The notes under the pieces were generated by a model. The model was given only the letters and a program-made list of their open reading frames with translations. It had not been told where the DNA came from and made no database searches. Both the position numbers and the translations under genes were made by a program. Shown in pieces: positions 6,470 through 9,584 of a DNA stretch of 9,584 bases. This DNA comes from Aliterella sp. RAGGC_92 (lineage in GTDB: Bacteria; Cyanobacteriota; Cyanobacteriia; Cyanobacteriales; Chroococcidiopsidaceae). The stretch is from NCBI GenBank assembly GCA_030826005.1, contig JAPJOW010000168.1, forward strand, positions 1 through 9,584, written 5' to 3'. The first letter of the stretch is position 1; the number at the start of each line of letters is the position of its first letter.

Positions 6470-7123
6470 GTGCGATCGCAACTACTTTCCCTTTTACTCA
6501 AAATTAGAATTGGCGGCTTATTATTAGCGGCATTTGCTTTATGGGTGTTTGCCCAGATTGCGGAAGAAGTTTTAGAATCAGAAAGCTTTGCTTTTGATAC
6601 AAATATATTGCTGACGGTAAGAAGTTGGCACTCGCCACTACTAGACATAGTGATGTTAGGTATTACCACTATCGGCGACCCTTTAGTATTATTAATTATT
6701 TGTTCGATCTTAGGCATTTGGTTATTACAGCGCAAGCAGCAATCGGAAGCTACAACTTTAGCCGTCGCAGCTATCGGCGCAATTGGCTTAAATGTAATGC
6801 TCAAACACCTATTTAGCCGCGATCGCCCAGCTTTATGGGATCGGGTGGTAGATGTAGGACAGTACAGCTTTCCTAGCGGTCATGCGATGGTATCGATGGT
6901 AATTTACGGTTTTATTGGTTATGTTTTGGCAACTCGCTACCGTCGCCAGCAACTATGGATTATTAGTCTAACTACTTTATTAGTTACAGCTATTGGTTTT
7001 AGTCGGTTGTACTTGGGAGTACATTGGCCCACTGATATTATCGCCGGATATGCGGCGGGGCTAGTATGGTTAATTGCGTGTATTTTAAGCTCAAAAATTT
7101 GGCATAGATACCGGGCAAAATAG
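6470..7123 (+). CDS. PAP2-family membrane phosphatase
   Basis: This 217-residue integral membrane protein of the PAP2 (type 2 phosphatidic acid phosphatase) superfamily probably removes phosphate from a lipid phosphate such as phosphatidate, phosphatidylglycerol phosphate or undecaprenyl diphosphate. The full three-part signature is present: KHLFSRDRP (Lys112, Arg119, Pro120), PSGH (135-138, His138 acid/base) and SRLYLGVHWPTD (Arg179, His185 nucleophile, Asp189). Membrane segments are near 14-32, 55-65, 72-87, 96-112, 139-153, 162-178 and 190-206, with the active site in the usual inter-helix loops. The start is GTG at 6470. An in-frame TAG immediately upstream (6467-6469) rules out a longer form, and no internal ATG is available until well inside the protein. 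It is probably co-transcribed with the 77-residue protein 9 bases upstream. Substrate and subgroup are not determinable here. Confidence 0.92.
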   Translation: MRSQLLSLLLKIRIGGLLLAAFALWVFAQIAEEVLESESFAFDTNILLTVRSWHSPLLDIVMLGITTIGDPLVLLIICSILGIWLLQRKQQSEATTLAVAAIGAIGLNVMLKHLFSRDRPALWDRVVDVGQYSFPSGHAMVSMVIYGFIGYVLATRYRRQQLWIISLTTLLVTAIGFSRLYLGVHWPTDIIAGYAAGLVWLIACILSSKIWHRYRAK

Positions 7124-7192
7124 TTTGATTTTAACGGAAAGTTTCGAGCAGTTTGGGTACTATTGAAGCCAGTTGACTTGAGATTCCTAGCA

Positions 7193-8491
7193 ATGGTGGA
7201 TTATGGGCGATCGCACTCACGGGTAAAATTCCCGATTGTAGTAATTGGTGCAGGGTTTGGAGGTCTGCAAGCGGCGAAATCTCTAGCTCGTTCTGGACTA
7301 GAAGTTTTACTTATTGACCGCAATAACTACCATACCTTTGTGCCATTACTATACCAAGTAGCAACCGGACAGATAGAACCCGAACACATTGCTTACCCAG
7401 TGCGGGCTATTTTGCGTCGCTCCCGCTACAGTCATTTTCTGATGGCGGAAGTAGAACAAATTGATTATTCTTTGCAAGTTATCCGCACCGACAAACTAGA
7501 TATTCAGTACGAATATTTAGTTTTGGCAACCGGAAGTCAAACGCAGGATTTGGGAGTTTTAGGAGCGGCAGAAATTGCCTTGCCTATGCGGACGTTAGCG
7601 GAAGCTGTAAGGCTAAGAAATCATATTTTTGCTTGTTTTGAAGCCGCATCGCGCCTTCAACCCCAGCATCGCCAGCACTTACTTACTTTTGCCATTGTCG
7701 GCGGGGGTGCAACGGGAGTAGAAGTAGTAGGGGCATTGGTAGAGTTGCTACGCAGCCGCTTTTGCCGCGAATATCCTAATTTGAATGTGCGCGAAGTCAA
7801 ACTAATTTTATTGCAATCAAGCGATCGCTTGCTGCCAGAATTTCCCCCCCAGCTTGGGCGTTATACGCAAAAGTATTTACAAAAATTAGGAGTGGATGTC
7901 CGATTAGCAACGCGAGTTAAACAAGTTTCCGCCACAGGTGTTTATCTTAGTAACAGTCAAATAATTTCTACGGCGACAACAATTTGGGCGGTAGGTTTAG
8001 AAGCCGCTATTCCAGAATCTGCCAATGAGCTTTTAACTGCCGCTAAAGGTAAATTGCGCGTTAGCCCGACCTTGCAAGCTCTTAATTACCCCAACGTATA
8101 CGCTATTGGCGATGCGGCTTATGTAGAACAATTAGATCCCTTAAGCGGTGTTGCACCAGAAGCTCTCCAGCAAGGCGTAGCTGTTGCTCGAAACCTTACT
8201 AGGCAACTGCGCGGGCAAAAACTCAAGCCATTTCGTTACTTTAATAAAGGTAGATTAGCGATCGTTGGCTGTTATTCGGGAGTAGGAAAAATTAGCCAGT
8301 GGAAGTTTACAGGTTTTTTAGCTTGGATAATGTGGCTGGGGGTTCATCTAGTTTATTTACCAGGATGGCGCAATCGGTTAGTTGTATTGCTAAGTTGGCT
8401 GCAAACTTATTTGTTAGGCGATCGCCCAGTACGCTTAATTTTATCTTCCCATCCAGCAAAAGTTACGAACAATTCGCCGCAGCGTAAATAA
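7193..8491 (+). CDS. Type II NAD(P)H dehydrogenase (NDH-2)
   Basis: This 432-residue membrane-associated flavoenzyme passes electrons from NAD(P)H to quinone without proton pumping. Numbering from ATG 7193, the FAD-binding motif is VVIGAGFGG (16-24), with NNYHTFVPLLYQVATG (44-59) typical of NDH-2. The nucleotide-binding motif is VGGGATGVE (169-177), followed by YAIGDAA (303-309) and APEALQQG (321-328), the family quinone-site motif. The C-terminal 60 residues hold hydrophobic helices (372-403) that should attach it to the membrane. At the end of the second strand of the nucleotide domain the residue is Gln208, where NADH-specific relatives usually have Glu or Asp. A frame extension reaches TTG at 7163 (10 more residues), but the ATG is preferred: it lies just before the fold, and TTG is rare. 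Cyanobacteria have several paralogues (NdbA, NdbB, NdbC). NdbB, which reduces demethylphylloquinone, is one candidate, but I cannot choose. Confidence 0.9.
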   Translation: MVDYGRSHSRVKFPIVVIGAGFGGLQAAKSLARSGLEVLLIDRNNYHTFVPLLYQVATGQIEPEHIAYPVRAILRRSRYSHFLMAEVEQIDYSLQVIRTDKLDIQYEYLVLATGSQTQDLGVLGAAEIALPMRTLAEAVRLRNHIFACFEAASRLQPQHRQHLLTFAIVGGGATGVEVVGALVELLRSRFCREYPNLNVREVKLILLQSSDRLLPEFPPQLGRYTQKYLQKLGVDVRLATRVKQVSATGVYLSNSQIISTATTIWAVGLEAAIPESANELLTAAKGKLRVSPTLQALNYPNVYAIGDAAYVEQLDPLSGVAPEALQQGVAVARNLTRQLRGQKLKPFRYFNKGRLAIVGCYSGVGKISQWKFTGFLAWIMWLGVHLVYLPGWRNRLVVLLSWLQTYLLGDRPVRLILSSHPAKVTNNSPQRK

Positions 8492-8499
8492 TTACTATT

Positions 8500-8504
8500 G
8501 GAGG
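8500..8504 (+). promoter_or_regulatory. Strong Shine-Dalgarno for the DoxX gene
   Basis: GGAGG lies 7 bases before the ATG at 8512, inside the 20-base gap after the dehydrogenase gene. It is the only clear consensus ribosome binding site in the window. It fixes the start and suggests the second gene of the pair is translated well, independently of coupling. Confidence 0.75.
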
Positions 8505-8511
8505 CTTAATT

Positions 8512-8985
8512 ATGCTAGAAAAATCAAATGCAGGTTTTAAATCTACCGATCTCGCCCTCGCTCACTTATTCTTGCGATTGATGCTTGGGGTTAATTTTTT
8601 CAATCATGGCTTTACCCGCATTGGCAACATTCCCGGCTTTGTCGAAGAAACTGTTAAAACCTTAGAAGGCTCGTATTTTCCCGAACCTTTGGTACGCATC
8701 AATGCTTTTGCCGTACCGATTATTGAATTAATTGTAGGTATTTTAATTACTCTAGGACTTGCTACGCGCCTAGCTTTAGCTGTGACTTTTGGCTTGATGG
8801 TAATGCTGATGATGGGAGTAACATCAGTCCAAAATTGGCAAGCCGCCGGAAGCCAACTTGTGTATGGAATTGTGCTATTTATTTTGCTGGCAACGTGCCA
8901 ATATAATATTTTTTCCTTAGATCGGTGGTGGCGCAAGCAGAACAAAGCCAAAACCGAAGTAGCATCTTATTCCACCAAATATTAA
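8512..8985 (+). CDS. DoxX-family membrane protein
   Basis: This 157-residue integral membrane protein belongs to the DoxX/DoxD superfamily. Four hydrophobic segments are visible at about 14-34, 61-82, 85-104 and 113-130. Family-typical features are Arg22 in helix 1 (LFLRLMLG), the NHG motif at its end (31-33), Glu72 in helix 2 and the GLATRLA turn (82-88). The C-terminus (138-157) is basic and probably cytoplasmic. DoxD/DoxA proteins are subunits of archaeal thiosulfate:quinone oxidoreductase. Bacterial DoxX proteins are mostly uncharacterised, but several are linked to quinone or thiol redox chemistry at the membrane. It lies 20 bases after the NDH-2 gene with its own strong ribosome binding site and is almost surely co-transcribed. 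A role alongside that quinone reductase is an inference from context. No heme ligands or redox cysteines stand out; the only cysteine is Cys129. Confidence 0.88.
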   Translation: MLEKSNAGFKSTDLALAHLFLRLMLGVNFFNHGFTRIGNIPGFVEETVKTLEGSYFPEPLVRINAFAVPIIELIVGILITLGLATRLALAVTFGLMVMLMMGVTSVQNWQAAGSQLVYGIVLFILLATCQYNIFSLDRWWRKQNKAKTEVASYSTKY

Positions 8986-9000
8986 GCGATCGCGCTAAAT
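8981..9000. terminator. Hairpin across the two convergent stop codons
   Basis: ATTAAGCG (8981-8988) and CGCTAAAT (8993-9000) pair over 8 bases with one A-A mismatch around the 4-base loop ATCG. It overlaps the TAA of the doxX-like gene and the TAG of the converging 68-residue gene, and includes a HIP1 octamer (8986-8993). It could act in both directions as a short terminator, but it lacks T-runs. Confidence 0.3.
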
Positions 9001-9201
9001 AGGCGGGACTAAATAGCCTTCTGGGTATCCGGGTGGTTGAATGAAAATTAATTTTTGCCCCTTTTCTAGCTTCAAAATATATATGCTGGAAACAGAGGGT
9101 ACAAGTATAGTTTCACCACTGGGTATCTTTTTGACTATATAACTTCCCGTTTCTGGATCTCGATCTTCGTATTCAACTATCGATACACTAGCTTCGTTCA
9201 T
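8995..9201 (-). CDS. Short hypothetical protein
   Basis: I do not recognise this 68-residue protein. It has an acidic N-terminal half (EYEDRDPETGSYIVKKIPSG, 10-29). A probable beta-rich stretch follows (TILVPSVSSIYILKLEKGQK, 30-49). The C-terminus is rich in Pro and Gly (IQPPGYPEGYLVPPI, 54-68). No signal peptide or membrane helix is clear, and there is no cysteine. The alternating pattern of polar and hydrophobic residues suggests a small beta-barrel or a beta-hairpin protein. Support for a real gene: it fills an otherwise empty strand between doxX and the next gene, it starts at a divergent AT-rich region, and its stop lies 9 bases from the neighbouring one. The ribosome binding site is not clear, so the start is uncertain. 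Confidence 0.55.
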   Translation of the reverse strand: MNEASVSIVEYEDRDPETGSYIVKKIPSGETILVPSVSSIYILKLEKGQKLIFIQPPGYPEGYLVPPI

Positions 9202-9352
9202 AAATTTTGGCTGGCGGACTTTTAAATCTATAAGTTTTGATGTACTTCAATTAATATCATTGTTTGTTAATTTTTAGCTTAGGTATTTTTGCTATTACCG
9301 TTATAACTAGGAGATAACTGGGTACTATAATCTCGATCGATTGAATACAATT
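9202..9352. promoter_or_regulatory. Divergent intergenic promoter region
   Basis: This AT-rich 151-base gap separates two divergent genes. On the + strand a perfect -10 hexamer TATAAT is at 9326-9331; the best-spaced -35 (ATAACT, 9303-9308, 17-base spacer) is poor, so an activator may be needed. An 8-base palindrome TCGATCGA (9333-9340) covers the expected start point and could bind a regulator or just be a HIP1-like remnant. Initiation near 9338 would leave a leader of about 15 bases, with no clear ribosome binding site. No convincing promoter is seen for the - strand gene. Confidence 0.45.
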
Positions 9353-9584
9353 ATGTCTTTAATATTACAACTAGGCGATCGCGTTATAAATCCTACCGAA
9401 TTGATACCTTTGCTTGCGGAATATCAAATGCTACCTCAGTTAGGGCGCGAACTACTGATAGATAAAGTGATTACATTGGTGCAGCTATCTACCGCCGAAC
9501 AAGCGATCGCAATTGAGCAGTATTATCAAAAATATCAAATAATAAATAGTACCGAACGTCAAGTATATTTACAGCGTTATGGTA
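9353..9584 (+). CDS. Peptidylprolyl isomerase-like protein, N-terminal part
   Basis: An open frame begins at ATG 9353 and runs off the window after 77 codons. The protein starts MSLILQLGDRVINPTELIPL, then continues with LAEYQMLPQLGRELLIDKVI and a helical stretch with many Gln, Tyr and Glu. The pattern matches, from memory, the N-terminal SurA-like helical domain of cyanobacterial parvulin-type peptidylprolyl isomerases, in which the isomerase domain follows at roughly residue 120 onward. Those proteins are often encoded near type I secretion or peptidase-containing ABC transporters. Only the chaperone-like segment is inside the window, so catalytic residues cannot be checked. Two HIP1 octamers (9375-9382, 9503-9510) lie in the coding frame, supporting a real native gene. 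The coding call is strong; the product name is moderate. Confidence 0.6.
   Translation, partial: MSLILQLGDRVINPTELIPLLAEYQMLPQLGRELLIDKVITLVQLSTAEQAIAIEQYYQKYQIINSTERQVYLQRYG

Larger units (their letters stand above)
858..9510. repeat. HIP1 octamers (GCGATCGC), 14 dispersed copies
   Basis: Perfect copies begin at 858, 1515, 2445, 2475, 4678, 6308, 6472, 6819, 7207, 7821, 8418, 8986, 9375 and 9503. The octamer is a palindrome, so strand is undefined. It is the highly iterated palindrome of many cyanobacterial genomes. Most copies are inside genes. The longest gaps are 2483-4677, over the toxin-antitoxin and pentapeptide genes, and 4686-6307, over most of the cyclase gene. Confidence 0.95.

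Noticed and set aside
6457..6804. 115-codon - strand frame opposite the PAP2 gene
   Set aside because: It lies inside a gene with a complete PAP2 signature on the + strand and shows no recognisable protein features.
7163..7192. TTG start giving a 442-residue NDH-2
   Set aside because: The ATG at 7193 is in frame, lies closer to the start of the flavin fold, and TTG is a rare start; the extra 10 residues show no family feature. It cannot be fully excluded.
8604..8951. 115-codon - strand frame opposite the DoxX gene
   Set aside because: The + strand frame has a strong ribosome binding site, four membrane helices and DoxX motifs; the antisense frame has none.
1..9584. tRNA, rRNA, IS elements, integrase or phage genes
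   Set aside because: None was seen on either strand: no transposase or integrase motifs, no terminal inverted repeats with target duplications, and no rRNA- or tRNA-like segments.

Overview
The window looks like a chromosomal segment of a cyanobacterium. The octamer GCGATCGC (the HIP1 repeat typical of many cyanobacteria) occurs 14 times in 9.6 kb, where chance would give less than one. The gene content agrees: a CO2-uptake NDH-1 subunit, a CupA/CupB-type CO2 hydration protein, a CcaA-like beta-carbonic anhydrase, a CruA/CruP-type lycopene cyclase and a type II NAD(P)H dehydrogenase. The genus cannot be fixed from the sequence alone. I found no rRNA, tRNA, CRISPR array, IS element or integrase, and no gene-free stretch longer than 300 bases.

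Left part (1-2433, + strand): a CO2-concentrating cluster. The 3' end of ndhD (ndhD4 type) overlaps the CO2 hydration protein gene by 4 bases (ATGA). A beta-carbonic anhydrase follows 11 bases later. The first two products belong to the NDH-1 complex that converts CO2 to bicarbonate at the thylakoid. The third has the body and C-terminal tail of the carboxysomal enzyme that turns bicarbonate back into CO2 for Rubisco. Both ends of the mechanism may therefore sit in one transcription unit.

Middle (2577-3810, + strand): a small accessory island with a DUF2281-like antitoxin and a PIN-domain (VapC-like) toxin overlapping by one base, then a pentapeptide-repeat protein. It has no perfect HIP1 site.

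Centre (3985-6069, - strand): a 694-residue FAD-dependent lycopene cyclase of the CruA/CruP family. It converges on the pentapeptide gene and diverges from the genes to its right across a 157-base promoter region with a good TTGACA/TACACT promoter.

Right part (6227-8985, + strand): a 77-residue unknown protein and a PAP2 phosphatase 9 bases apart, then a type II NAD(P)H dehydrogenase and a DoxX-family membrane protein, also closely spaced. The last pair looks like a membrane quinone-redox module. The dehydrogenase has Gln where NADH-specific relatives usually have an acidic residue, which may allow NADPH.

Right edge: a 68-residue unknown protein on the - strand converges on doxX with only 9 bases between the stop codons. 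A 151-base divergent region then leads into a + strand gene cut off by the window end. Its N-terminus resembles a cyanobacterial parvulin-type peptidylprolyl isomerase.

No clearly new multi-gene system is visible. The observations most worth following are the linkage of CO2-uptake NDH-1 genes to a short CcaA-like carbonic anhydrase, and the NDH-2/DoxX pair.
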